64,000 nucleotides of DNA from Ichthyophis bannanicus (GCA_033557465.1 CM066031.1:173569043-173633042), one strand, 5' to 3'; positions 11,895 through 21,330 are shown, counted from the stretch's first letter. The notes: generated by a model from the sequence alone, not told the origin. Numbers and translations are program-made.

Positions 11895-12743
11895 CTACCC
11901 CACGTCCATCCAGACTCGTTCTTGTAGAAAAGCCCGCAGGGTTGGACCGTCCGTAAAGGTGCGGGTATTGTTATCCAAGGTGACCCTCATGTTAGCGGGA
12001 TACAGTAGGCCGAAGCGCGCCTCTAACTGCTGCAGCAAAGGCCTGCAGGCCAAGAGCTCCTTCCGTCGCAGGGCCGTCTGCTTACTGAGATCCGGAAAGA
12101 AAGTGACCTTCTGCCCATCCACTTGCACGTTCTGCCGTCGTCTCGCTGCCTGCATGATATGCAGCACATGTTGGTATCTGAGCGCTTTTACAACAAACGG
12201 CCGAGGCCTCGGAGTATGAGTGGACGGATGCGACGGAACTCGGTGAGCACGCTGTAATTCCAGGGGCCGTTCAAAAGTGATTCCTAGGATCTCCGGGATT
12301 AGCTTCTCGAGATAGGCAATAGGATCCGACCCCTCCCGGCCCTCCAGGATCCCGAGGATGCGTATGTTACTTCTCCGGGCTCTATTTGATTGGTCTTCGA
12401 CGTGTACCTCGAGTGCCGCCACCCTCTTAGCTAGCGGGCCCATCTGTGCCAGTACTGAGGACTGTCGGTCCACCTCGGTCTCAACGTCCTCTATGCGTCT
12501 GGCCAGCTCCCCTGTACGATCTCTCAACTCGTGCAAGTCTTCCTTCACCTCCGTTAACGCCCCGGAGTTAGCGGTGACGATTTCTTTTACTGCTCGGAGC
12601 TCTTGCAGTATTTCCCGCAGCCCCTCCGAGGTAATTTTGTCGGGCCCTGTTTTCTGCGGGGAGAGGAGCTCCTGTTTGGCTCGCTTGTTAGATTGCCCCG
12701 TTGGTTGCTGAAAGTCCAATTTTGCTGGCTTTAACGCAGCCAT
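11895..12743 (-). CDS. LINE ORF1 protein, Tx1 copy 2
   Basis: Open ORF1 frame. I place the start at the ATG at 12743 (MAALKPAKLDF) because it aligns with MSGPKPARLDF of copy 1, although the frame is open to 12767. A central heptad-rich coiled coil contains GELARRIEDVETEVDRQ. The RRM-like block is RRSNIRILGILEGREGSDP. The C-terminal domain has LLYPANMRVTLDNNTRTF, which parallels copy 1. Expected role: RNA-binding partner of ORF2p. It lies about 400 bp upstream of ORF2 on the same strand. No internal stop is visible. Confidence 0.88.
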   Translation of the reverse strand: MAALKPAKLDFQQPTGQSNKRAKQELLSPQKTGPDKITSEGLREILQELRAVKEIVTANSGALTEVKEDLHELRDRTGELARRIEDVETEVDRQSSVLAQMGPLAKRVAALEVHVEDQSNRARRSNIRILGILEGREGSDPIAYLEKLIPEILGITFERPLELQRAHRVPSHPSTHTPRPRPFVVKALRYQHVLHIMQAARRRQNVQVDGQKVTFFPDLSKQTALRRKELLACRPLLQQLEARFGLLYPANMRVTLDNNTRTFTDGPTLRAFLQERVWMDVG

Positions 12744-12892
12744 CTCTCTGTCGTCCGTTCTGAGCACTGATTAGTGGGTACCAGGGGACCCTTTGCCAGC
12801 AAGAGCTCTGGATTCTTTAATGTTGAGAGGGAGCCCCGATCTTAAGCGGCCATCTTCCACCGTAGCAGACTCCGCCCCCCTGCATGCTTTCT

Positions 12893-13230
12893 GGTCAAAG
12901 GTCTGGGAGCGGATACAGCTGGTCTTGGACTTTCGCGCTGTGTTGTCCTGGAGGATCAACTGTTTCCGCTCCCTTGCTGCTATTCCGACGTTACAAAAGA
13001 ATTGCTTCTTTCTATTAGATTTTATGTTAGGAATTGCGATATACCTGATTGTATCTAATTGGAACCACACCTATGATGTTAATTGGGTGTCATGGTGGAA
13101 TCAAGTTTGCTTGTATAGCAAGTATGAGCAGATGCCTCGTAAAGGGGTTCAGCAGTGGTCTACTTCCGCACCACGATGGGCCGCTTTGCGAGAGTTTATC
13201 GCACACAGAGCTACTCGTGCTGATTACTAA
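12893..13230 (+). pseudogene. LINE ORF2 C-terminal segment, Tx1 copy 1 (after the nested insertion)
   Basis: Resumes the ORF2 reading frame on the far side of the nested LINE. It begins at WSKVWERIQLV, directly continuing the residues before 7505, and ends at a TAA after RATRADY. The segment CFFLLDFMLGIAIYLIVSNW and the following WWNQVCLYSKYEQM are also recognisable in the C-termini of copies 2 and 3, which confirms the join. No catalytic motif lies here. Confidence 0.88.
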
Positions 13231-13523
13231 GCCGGGTAGGTGGGAGGTTTTACAGTGGCTCCCATGTATGTGTTTTGGGGATGTGGGGTTTGGAGGGCCT
13301 ATTCCGCGTTGTGATGACCGATGATGTTAGTAAGCTCCGGGGGGGGGAGGGGAGGATGGGGGGGGGTTGTTGGTCGTGGGCTATAGGTTTCTGGGTTTAG
13401 GTTTTCGTTAGGGTGTGGGTTTATTCATTTCTTGTTATTCAGGGGGGGGGGGTTATTGTACCTGCTTTGTATATTTCTGTTTGTTATGTAAAATGCTATA
13501 AATAAAGATATTAAAAAAAAAAA
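13231..13523 (+). other. 3' UTR, polyadenylation signal and poly(A) tail of Tx1 copy 1
   Basis: Short G-rich 3' UTR with several runs of 8-12 G (13339-13365 and 13441-13452), an AATAAA at 13501-13506, then an A-run of about 15. The A-run runs into the target-site duplication copy. Confidence 0.85.
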
Positions 13524-13539
13524 AAAAGCCCTGGCTGAG

Positions 13540-13735
13540 ATAGCCGAGCCAGCTCTGTACGTGCAGGCCGGGACTGAATCACAGTCCCGGCCAGCACGTA
13601 CAGTGCTGTTCGCGTTTCTGATCCCGCTGGGCTAGACATGCCCCGCAGGTTCAGAATCGCAATCTCCTTTATACGTCCGGGTCTGCCTAGACATACAAAA
13701 GAGTTCTATATCTTGAATGGAATTGGGCCCAAAGA
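13540..13735. repeat. Repeat family R1, right half
   Basis: Continuation of the repeat begun at 1965, resumed after the Tx1 target-site duplication. It contains an inverted pair around 13556-13606 (CTGTACGTGCAGGCCGGGAC against GTCCCGGCCAGCACGTACAG). It ends near GGAATTGGGCCC, matching the right end GGAATGGGGCCC at 45100-45112. Confidence 0.65.
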
Positions 13736-14133
13736 GAATTGAGCATGCATCATTTAGAAATATCACAATATTTAGGTTCCTCTTAGTAAGTAATATGTTC
13801 AGTCCATTTATTCAATAGATTTTCTGGTTTCTGTGCATGACAATCGTGTGACCATGCTATCAAGGACATTTTTCAGAATAAGCATGCTAATCTTGCATCA
13901 CATGTTAAGTAACATTTTAATGTGCATGTTATTTTTTTTCAAGGCTACACTAAACATTTTAGCATGAGTTTTGTTGCATAGGTCTGTAGATTATAATCAG
14001 CAACAAAATGGATTCTGTCTTTAAATTTAACATATATTAAGATAGCTTATTTCCTAGCTTCTAGATTTCTCTTTTCCTTTTGCAGGGTTTTTCTTCCTTT
14101 TTACGGTACGGTACAGCACATTCGCTTTTAGCC
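13736..14133. other. AT-rich sequence without recognisable feature
   Basis: No coding or repeat signature seen. It flanks the Penelope composite and supplies its target site. Confidence 0.4.
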
Positions 14134-14146
14134 TGACCTGAAAACT

Positions 14147-14728
14147 AAAAAAGTAAGAATTCACCGATAAAGTCCCCAAACATTAAACTCTTTTTCTTTT
14201 GTCGGAGTGTACCGAGGGAGGAATGAAACTGAATATTCATCCACACCTGCCAATAGACTCCTTTTATTCAAAAATAGGTTCACCTCGATATATTATGTGT
14301 TTTTTAAAAAAATTTTCATCACTTATCTGGAACAAGCCGTAGCTAAAATGCAAAATTCCCACACCGTTGCCTTTCAAGAAATTGTCACGACGTGCACATT
14401 TCAGGAGTTATTCCATGTCTCAAGTGCTCTCATCCAATAGTCATTTGTAACTATGCCAAAAAAATGCCGTCAAACGGCTTTGAAGGACTCTATTCAATCA
14501 TCATTGGCTGAGCCATAACACTTCAAAGGAGAACCACCAATGAAAACAGGGAACACCCCACATGCAGGGGAATCCCTAATGTCATTGGTTAATCCTGACA
14601 AACCATATCTTATGATGTCATCTGAGGAATCACAAGAGACTGTTCCAATCAATCTCTCGATTAAGACCATTAGGGTGTATGGTATTTAAAATATATATCC
14701 AACGCTGCTCAAGCCATTGGAGTCTATG
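14147..14728 (-). repeat. Left inverted arm of the Penelope composite
   Basis: Pairs with 16880-17461 in inverted orientation at equal length and high identity, differing by scattered substitutions. It contains the last ~30 codons of the Penelope ORF (LEQRWIYILNTIHPNGLNREI) and the 3' UTR. Confidence 0.88.
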
Positions 14729-15190
14729 TGTTCTGTCCCCTCCCCGCGGATCTCGGGGAACTTGGTCTATAATTGTCCAACGTAAATCCTCAAACACATA
14801 GTGATAAGTCACACAGTGATCTACCATCGGAGCTGACATAATTTGTTGACGCATATGCGATGCATGTTCCGCAAGCCTCACACAGGCAATACAAAACATA
14901 AACCACATAAGATGACAAGCAATTTGTAGTCCAACGGCGGGTGTATTCTTGGGCTGAAAGTGGATGCCGCTAAACTAATCCTGAAATTGTCGTTGAACAA
15001 TAATTGCACCGGTCTATCAATTGGCGAAGCTGATTTAACCAAATAATCACTTAGATTTGACCCTCTAGAAAAGGCAATCTTCAAAGACTTCACCAATTGA
15101 TAGACCGGTGGATCCACCGTTATGTTCACGGGGTCATGAACCTTGCAATGATTGCAATTATTATTCAACGACGATTTCAGGATTAGTTTG
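14630..15190 (-). pseudogene. Penelope-like element ORF, linker and GIY-YIG endonuclease C-terminus
   Basis: Minus-strand remnant of a Penelope-like polyprotein. Penelope elements carry a reverse transcriptase joined to a GIY-YIG endonuclease. The visible parts are the linker after RT (KIAFSRGSNLSDYLVKSA, about 15080-15025) and the end of the endonuclease region. The latter has VRLAEHASHMRQQ, then VPRDPRGGDRTHRLQWLEQR and IHPNGLNREIDWNSLL before the stop at 14630-14632. The RT domain and the GIY-YIG core are missing, and there is a stop near 14878. A local microinversion lies at 14972-15190. Assignment rests on the PRGGDR and IHPNGLN blocks I know from this family. Confidence 0.78.
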
Positions 15191-15199
15191 GCTCCACAG

Positions 15200-16879
15200 C
15201 CCACACTGCTAGCACTGTTGCCAGTATTGGCCTGCCAATGTGCATAATGAGGAGCAAGGTACCGTGGGAATAGCCTGGATAGGGTGGCCTGGCCTGGATG
15301 TATCTGCACACGGCATAGGGCAATGGCAATTGTAGTGCCTGGCCACCACCTGCACGGACAGGGTGGCCATAGCATGTCCTGCTGGGAGGTCACTCTCACC
15401 CTGACTGAGCAGTGACCATGGCATGGCTAGGTTCCCCCCATAATGTTTTATAGTATTTCTCTCATGTGATATTTATGGGTTTCCTTTTGGGGCCCAATCG
15501 CTTACTTATCTGCTTGGTGTGTATGCTGACATCCCCGTTCTGAGTACATGAATCTCCTCCAGGACCATGCACTATGGACTAGCTGGCGGACTGTCTACAG
15601 CTAGTATGTGTCTTGCTGGAGCAACTTGCAGGGTGCAGCGGCTGGAGGCTTGCTGCTGGAGAATATCAGATAATGGTGGGGGGCAGCTGAGCATTTCCAG
15701 GCCTGCCGTCTGTCTGCTATTGCGTTATGGATGTGTAACGCTCTGTCTGTTCCCCAGCAGGATAGGGGTTGCTGGTCCCCTCTACTGCTGCCATTGTAGG
15801 GAGGTAGACGGTGGATCTATTGGTGGGTGATCCTGTTTCCCACCCTGTGCCCCAGAGGGTGGGTTGTGTGGTGGTACATGATCTGCCCATGGGTCCATAC
15901 CCCTTCCCCTACTGCAGGTAACCATGGCACCAACACAGGATATGCACTATTCTGGGTGCATCATTGCCCTTAGGGACTAGACATATCCGGGACATACAGC
16001 AGGGCACAGATGTATCCTAGGTGTGTCTAACGGAACTACCTATCACACACTGATGGGGACCTGCAGCATGGCGTAGTTCAGCCATGAATGGTGCTGTGGA
16101 CCTGGTGCTGGGCGCCCCACCTCAACCTTAGGGTGGGCACAGTACCCGCACAATGTGACTGTCTGTGGCTACTCTGTGGCAGTACCACACATGGTCTGTT
16201 CCCCCTACCTGGCCGAGGTGCTGTGGGGGTGCATACCCAATCTTGTGCCCATCTGTCAACTGCTGATTTGTATGTGCAGTGCATCATGGGTACGGATGGG
16301 TTAACCCTATCCTGGTAACCACAGCATACAGTTTGTGTGGTGACGTGCAGTCCTACAGCCATCCAGGGCTTTGTTCACAGCCTTATAAGTTGTCCTATAG
16401 GGGACATTATAGGGTGCCTTGGCGGACAGTACACTTTCTAATGTGCCCTATGGAGTGCGTTATGGGGTGCCTTATGCGGCACCTTAGGTTATGCCACCGT
16501 GAGGGTGTGTTTGCTGGCAGCACAAATTAAAATACATGTCAAATGCCTCACCAATCACAACTTAAATGTAAAGGGTGCTGCCTCAGCCAGCCTTATACAT
16601 TAGGCCCACTGGGGAATTGAACCCATGACCCCTGTACCATCCGCCAGTGTTGTAACCATTGTGCTACAGCTCTGCTGCTGTGACTGTATGCCTGCATGCC
16701 TTCTTAAGATTAGCGCACGGTAACGTGCCCTGTAGCGCTCGTTCATTTATGGCGCCTTGTAACGCGTGTTCTCGGCACGTTCTCGGCAACGATGTACCGC
16801 CCATGTCCTTATTTGTGATTTCTGTCTCTAACGTGGCTCCTAACGCGAATCGCACTAACACAGTTTAGTAAACATACCC
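15200..16879. repeat. Repeat X, copy 1 (non-coding, unrecognised family)
   Basis: Sequence from about 15646 to 16879 is shared with 38368-39503. Shared landmarks in order: GCTGGAGAATATCAGATAATGGTGG at the left, a GGGTGGGTTG block, a run of GGTGCCTTA/GGCGCC variants, a tRNA-like promoter, and the terminal motif TTTAGTAAACATACCCC. No long reading frame is conserved between the copies. The part left of 15646 is not shared and may belong to something else. Confidence 0.62.
16592..16680 (-). repeat. tRNA-like (SINE-type) segment in repeat X copy 1
   Basis: On the minus strand an A box TAGCACAATGG (16666-16656) and a B box GGTTCAATTCC (16623-16613) match the RNA polymerase III internal promoter consensus, with about 33 bp between them as in tRNA genes. 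The 3' flank reads TAAGGCTGGCTGAGGC in the way SINE bodies do. The second copy at 39237-39305 has the same layout. Confidence 0.72.
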
Positions 16880-17461
16880 CATAGACTCCAATGGCTTGAG
16901 CAGCATTGGATATATATTTTAAATATCATACACCCTAATGGTCTTAATCGAGAGATTGATTGGAACAGTCTCTTGTGATTCCTCAGATGACATCATAAGA
17001 TATGGTTTGTCGGGATTAACCAATGACATTAGGGATTCCCCTGCATGTGGGGTGTTCCCTGTTTTCATTGGTGGTTCTCCTTTGAAGTGTTATGGCTCAG
17101 CCAATGATGATTGTATAGAGTCCTTCAAAACCGTTTGATGGCGTTTTTTTGGCATAGTTGCAAATGATTATTGGATGAGAGCACTTGAGACAGGGAATGA
17201 CTCCCGAAACCTGCACGTTGTGACAGTTTCTTGAGAGGCAACGGTGTGGGAATTTTGCATTTTAGCTACGGCTTGTTCCAGATAAGTGACGAATTTTTTT
17301 TAAAAAAACACATAATATATCGAGGTGAACCTATTTTTGAATAAAAGGAGTCTATTGGCAGGTGTGGATGAATATTCAGCTTCATTCCTCCCTCGGTACA
17401 CTCCGACAAAAGAAAAATAGTTTAATGTTTGAGGACTTTATCGGTGAATTCTTACTTTTTT
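16880..17461 (+). repeat. Right inverted arm of the Penelope composite
   Basis: Plus-strand copy of the left arm, starting at the junction with repeat X and encoding the same C-terminal residues (IHPNGLNREIDW). The GAAACCTGCACGTTGTGAC segment at 17203-17221 is a faint hammerhead-like remnant in both arms, too degenerate to call. Confidence 0.86.
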
Positions 17462-17518
17462 GGATATAATTGTATTCACTGGGATGGGGTTCGTTTTTAT
17501 AGTTGACCTGAAAACTAA

Positions 17519-18045
17519 GCAATCTGAGTTATTTATACAATAATGCTGTTCTTCTGTTTTAAATCCTGTTATGAAACTGTCCTGCATCAGCCCATGCATT
17601 GTTTTCAATTTTTGGAAAATATATTCCCTTACAAATAGATTTTCTTTTTGAATGGAATGGAAATGTGTTCAGCAAAGCTGAAACCCTGTTAGGGGACTCA
17701 GAAATGTCCATTCTTCTGCAACTTTAACCATTCCTAGAAAATTAATCTTTGGTATTCATGGCTTTACATTATAAATTGTGCTATTCTTTCTCCGGCTTTG
17801 TATTTCTTAAAGCAGTTCTTTGCAAAGATATTCCATTTTTCATACTGATTCAGGCTTTTTGCCATGTGTGAAAAACATGTTTCAGTGTTTAAATCATTTC
17901 ATGACTTCTATCTTTATTCAGGATGTTTCTGTTATTGTTGTTCCATTGACATCATTTCTTTAGTTTTAGTTTCTCATTTAATAAACCTCTATCATGTTGC
18001 AGTTTTTCAGTAATATACTTTCACATGTTGGTAGTATATGGAACT
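17519..18045. other. AT-rich sequence without recognisable feature
   Basis: No coding, RNA or repeat signature seen. Confidence 0.4.
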
Positions 18046-18079
18046 TACACCTGGGTGCCACTAGAAAAGGTTTCTGAAA

Positions 18080-18335
18080 ACTATCTCAAGAGACCACACA
18101 ATCAGGAATTTCAGGTATCTGAAATGAATGTGCATGAGATAGATTTGCATATAATAAGTCTGCAATGCAAGCAAATTTATCTCATGCTATTCATCTTGGA
18201 TATCCTGAAACCCCAACTGACTTTGGGGTCCTCAAGATAGATTTTGAAAATCCCTTACAAATATAATTATGAATATAGAAGAAAAAAATCAATTAGCTTT
18301 TTTGAAATCTTACTTTTCTTAAAATCCTAAAGATT
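18080..18335 (+). repeat. Palindromic dispersed repeat, copy A
   Basis: Contains an internal inverted pair GCATGAGATAGATTTGCAT / AGCAAATTTATCTCATGC and the block GGATATCCTGAAACCCCAAC. The reverse complement of the whole stretch recurs at 28288-28500. Looks like a small MITE-type element common in amphibian and reptile genomes. Confidence 0.65.
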
Positions 18336-18389
18336 GGTTCTTAGTTAGAATGGGGCCCCCAGGACAACTACTGGATAGGTGCGAGAAAA

Positions 18390-19090
18390 AAGGACTATTG
18401 GGGGTAGCTCAATTCTTCCAATGAGGAGAATTCTTGCCCTTTGAGATTGTGCTGGATATGTTTTCTTTGGAAATCAGGATTTTTATGGGTACTTACAAAT
18501 TAGGCACTTCCTCTTGCAAAAGCAGTTGCAGGAGGTCCCAGCAAAGGAAAATACCAGGTTTGAGGCCCTCCGCCTGGGACTTTTTGGAAAGAAGGGCGTC
18601 CTCTCTAAGGTAAACAAGGGGTTCATTGTAGTAGGGAGGGAGAAAGAGGGGTTTATGCTCATTGGAGTGGGACCTGGGGATCTCATGGAATGGGAGAAAT
18701 AGAAGGATATTTTTATGACCATAGCGAAGCTTTCGGTATTGACGAACCTGGTAGAGAATGCATACAGGATGCTCTATCGATGGTACAACTTGTCACTGGT
18801 GTGGTTGAACCAGGTGGGAACCACCAGGTCCATGGACTGCTGCAGGCAATGCGGGGCCCAAGAAGATTTCTTCTACATGTGATGGACCTGCCCAGTGGAG
18901 CAGCAGTACTCGGAGAAGGCCCTTGGATTGATGGAGGAGATATTAGGATGAGGCCTTCCAAGGGACTCTGCTGTGTACCTGCTGCATAAGCAGGACCCGG
19001 GCTGTCCTCTAGGTCAAAGGGGGCTATGGAGACATCTTATTGTAGCAGCCCATTGTGAGATAGTTTGGCACTGGAATCAGGCCTTACTAC
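18390..19090 (+). pseudogene. L1-type LINE ORF2 C-terminal fragment
   Basis: The plus strand encodes the end of an L1-like ORF2 with several frame breaks. Around 18480-18600 one reads YLQIRHFLLQKQLQ. At 18740-18900 the block NAYRMLYRWYNLSLVWLNQV is followed by a cysteine/histidine knuckle, CCRQCGAQEDFFYMWTCP, which is the L1 family C-terminal knuckle (CxxC with a downstream H and C, the histidine replaced by tyrosine here). It ends with VWHWNQALLL near 19090. The RT domain is absent, so this is a 5'-truncated LINE, different from the Tx1 copies in this window. Confidence 0.75.
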
Positions 19091-19096
19091 TAGGTA

Positions 19097-19747
19097 TATA
19101 TAAGAACATAAGAACATAAGATATGCCATACTGGGTCAGACCAAAGTCCATCAAGCCCAGTATCCTGTTTCCAACAGTGGCCAATCTAGGTCATAAGTAC
19201 CTAGCAGTTTCCCCAAAAGACACAGGTTCCACAATGCTTGTATTGGGTCAAGCAGTGATATCCCGTGTCCCTTTTAATAATGGTTTATGGACCTTTCCTC
19301 CAGGAACTTGTCCTAACCTTTTTTAAACCCAGCTACACTAACAGCTTTTACTACATCCTCCGGTAACAAATTCCAGAGTTTGATTACACGTTGAGTGAAA
19401 AATATTTTCTCTTATTAGTCTTAAATAGTTTACCCTGTAGCTTTATTACATGTCCCCTAGTCTTTTTCTTTTCTGATGAGGTAAACAATCAATCTACGTT
19501 TACCCGTTCCACTCCATTCATTAATTTGTAGACCTCTATCATATCTCCCCTCAGCCGTCTCTTTTTCAGGTTGAAGAGCCCTAATCTTTTTAGCTTCTCC
19601 TTATAGGGTATCCTTCCATCCCCTTTACCATTTTGGTGGCTCTTCTCTGTACCTTTTCTAATTCTGCTATATCCTTTTTAAGATAAGGTGACCAGAACTG
19701 CACACAATATTCAAGGTGCGATTGCATCATGGAACACTACAGAGGCA
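19097..19747 (-). pseudogene. CR1-like ORF2 C-terminus and 3' end
   Basis: The minus strand carries the C-terminal block with an RLRGDMIEVYK-type sequence near 19530-19565, then a VNVDxLF-type block, then the 3' end. Frameshifts and stops are present. The right side stops abruptly at the DIRS terminus. Confidence 0.8.
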
Positions 19748-19773
19748 GCGTAGTTACTCACCTGTAACAGGTG

Positions 19774-19933
19774 TTCTCCAGGAGCAGCAGGAATCAGTCC
19801 TCACATATGGGTGACGTCGGCACCGACGGAGCCCTCGCGGAGCAATTTTCCCCAGCTTTCAAAGAAAGCCTTTGGGAATTGCAGCGCGTATGCGCGGTCG
19901 CCTTCCCGCCCAAGGGTGCCATCTTAGCCAGTC
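19774..19933 (+). repeat. DIRS copy 1 left inverted terminal repeat
   Basis: Matches the reverse complement of 25361-25523 with few differences, from the CTCCAGGA motif through CAGTCCTCACATATGGGTGA to CATCTTAGCCAGTC. The extra 19748-19773 (GCGTAGTTACTCACCTG...) is present only at this end and is represented in the internal complementary region. Confidence 0.92.
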
Positions 19934-20019
19934 AGATGACATAGCTAAAAAAGACAGCATAAAAATATGCAAAAAAACTTAAGCAGATGATTGCAACTCC
20001 ACGGGGAGGAGGGAGGGTT

Positions 20020-20117
20020 GTGAGGACTGATTCCTGCTGCTCCTGGAGAACATCTGTTACAGGTGAGTAACTACGCTTTCTCCAGGACCAAGCAGGAAGT
20101 CAGTCCTCACATATGGG
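20020..20117 (+). repeat. DIRS copy 1 internal complementary region
   Basis: 20020-20076 is the reverse complement of the element's left end (19748-19805), with one or two mismatches. 20077-20117 is the reverse complement of the right end (25483-25523). The two meet at ACTACGC|TTTCTCC, so this region can bridge the two termini during circle formation. It also confirms the exact element boundaries. Confidence 0.92.
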
Positions 20118-20253
20118 ACTCCCAAGCTTAAGGCTACCGGAGACCCTAAGCACAAAAATGAGCTCCCTCTAGCTCAGCAGCACAGAAGGAAGGAATCTTC
20201 GCTGAATTATTACCCACCGGTAGCCCACATCCAGGATGGAGGGTAGGAGTTGC

Positions 20254-21330
20254 TCAAACCTCAAAGAGATTACGGAGGACTGCCTGTCCGAAAGCACTGT
20301 CCCTGCGGGACTCCCTCTCGAGACAGTAATGGACCGCAAAAGTCTGGCTCGAAGACCAAGTAGCGGCCCGGCAGATGTCTGCCAGCGGAACAGAGCGGAG
20401 GTAAGCCACTGACGTAGCCTTTGCCCGAACGCAATGAGCCGTGACTCGACCTTCCAAGGAGAGTCCGGCTGCCCCATAAGCCCAAGTGATACAGTCCGCA
20501 ACCCAGATGGACAGAGTACGCTTGGAGACTGGGAGCCCCAATTTATTGGGGTCAAAAGACACAAAAAGCTGAGAAGCTTTACGGTGCTCCCGCGTACGGT
20601 CAAGGTAGAAGTTCAACGCCCTTCTACAGTCCAGGGTATGGAGGACCGTTTCAGCTCGGCTGGAGTGTGGTCTGGGAAAGAAGGTCGGAAGTACCACCTC
20701 CTGATTGATGTGAAAAGGGGAGACCACTTTTGGAAGAAATTTTGGGTGAGTCCGCAGGACTACCCTATTTTTGTAGAACTGAGTGTAAGGGGGATCAGAC
20801 ACGAGGGCCTGCAATTCACTTACGCGTCTAGCGGAAGTGAGGGCTATCAAGAACAATGTTTTCCAAGAAAGAAAATGGAGAGAACAGGTAGCCATAGGTT
20901 CAAAAGGCGGACAGGTGATCCGCTGTAAAACCACATTCAGATCCCAGTCAGGCGCTGGCGGGCGCAGAGGTGGTTTAAGCAGAAGGAGACCTCGGAGAAA
21001 CCTCGCCACAAGAGGGTCGCTGGAAAGAGGTCTGCCGTCCACTGGCACATGATGTGCTGAAAGAGCACTGAGGTGAACTTTGACGGAGTTGGACTTAAGT
21101 CCCAGATTAGAGAGGTATAGCAAGTACTGCAGGATCACCGACACCGGGCAGGAGAAGGGATCCTGAGACTGTTGGGTACACCAAACGGAAAAGCGACGCC
21201 ATTTAAGGGCGTAGCATTTGCGGGTAGAAGGGCACCGAGAAGCTAGGACGACCTCTTCCACCTCTGCCGGCAGGAGAAGGGGAGCAAGGACTACCCTCTC
21301 AGCAGCCAGGCCATTAGATTGAGAGATCTG
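20254..21330 (-). CDS. DIRS tyrosine recombinase
   Basis: The recombinase that integrates the circular DNA copy in place of a DDE integrase. The open frame extends from 23127, but the part overlapping RT shows no conserved domain, so I annotate the last ~355 codons. An N-terminal SAM-like domain (CPSTRKCYALKWRRFSVWC...LLYLSNLGLKSNSVKVHL) is followed by the catalytic domain with SARRVSELQAL (catalytic Arg), TAHCVRAKATSVAY (the HxxR pair) and AVHYCLERES (nucleophilic Tyr). All four catalytic residues are present, and the frame ends at NLFEV. The true start is uncertain because no ATG sits right at the domain border. Confidence 0.9.
   Translation of the reverse strand, partial: QISQSNGLAAERVVLAPLLLPAEVEEVVLASRCPSTRKCYALKWRRFSVWCTQQSQDPFSCPVSVILQYLLYLSNLGLKSNSVKVHLSALSAHHVPVDGRPLSSDPLVARFLRGLLLLKPPLRPPAPDWDLNVVLQRITCPPFEPMATCSLHFLSWKTLFLIALTSARRVSELQALVSDPPYTQFYKNRVVLRTHPKFLPKVVSPFHINQEVVLPTFFPRPHSSRAETVLHTLDCRRALNFYLDRTREHRKASQLFVSFDPNKLGLPVSKRTLSIWVADCITWAYGAAGLSLEGRVTAHCVRAKATSVAYLRSVPLADICRAATWSSSQTFAVHYCLERESRRDSAFGQAVLRNLFEV

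Larger units (their letters stand above)
7506..12880 (-). mobile_element. L1/Tx1-clade LINE, full length, nested (Tx1 copy 2)
   Basis: A second LINE of the same clade but a different subfamily, inserted in opposite orientation into ORF2 of copy 1. A 12-bp target-site duplication TGCATGCTTTCT is present at 7494-7505 and 12881-12892. The poly(A) tail appears as a T-run at 7506-7519, and the 5' UTR lies at 12770-12880. ORF1 is open. ORF2 carries at least two frameshifts. It is about 5.4 kb, full length, and must be younger than copy 1. Confidence 0.93.
2493..13523 (+). mobile_element. L1/Tx1-clade LINE, full length (Tx1 copy 1)
   Basis: A non-LTR retrotransposon with 5' UTR, ORF1, a 567-bp inter-ORF gap, ORF2, a 3' UTR, an AATAAA signal (13501-13506) and a poly(A) tail. 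It is bounded by a 16-bp target-site duplication, AAAAGCCCTGGCTGAG, at 2477-2492 and 13524-13539. It sits inside repeat R1. Without the nested LINE at 7506-12880 it is about 5.65 kb, a normal full length. ORF1 is intact. ORF2 has one nonsense codon plus the nested insertion, so the copy is dead. Confidence 0.93.
14149..17503. mobile_element. Composite: two inverted Penelope-like 3' ends around repeat X
   Basis: The whole block is flanked by a perfect 15-bp direct repeat, TGACCTGAAAACTAA, at 14134-14148 and 17504-17518, as expected for one insertion event. Its two ends are 582-bp inverted arms (14147-14728 and 16880-17461). Both encode the end of a Penelope-like ORF plus its 3' UTR. Between them lie more Penelope sequence (to about 15190, minus strand) and the unrelated non-coding repeat X (to 16879). 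About 42 bp of extra sequence lies between the right arm and the right duplication. Penelope-like elements are known for inverted and partial tandem copies, but a passenger repeat between the arms is unusual. Confidence 0.75.

Noticed and set aside
13049..13324. 91-codon frame after the Tx1 ORF2 C-terminus
   Set aside because: Different frame from the conserved ORF2 C-terminus; it ends in the G-rich 3' UTR.
17180..17240. Hammerhead ribozyme in the Penelope arms
   Set aside because: GAAAC...CACGT/C-GTGAC is suggestive, but the CTGANGA core reads TTGGATGA and stem I is poor in both arms. Kept only as a note.
18690..18989. 99-codon frame as an independent gene
   Set aside because: It is out of frame with, and overlaps, the L1 ORF2 C-terminal fragment, which has recognisable family residues.
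20434..20928. 164-codon plus-strand open frame
   Set aside because: Antisense to the tyrosine recombinase; no recognisable motif.
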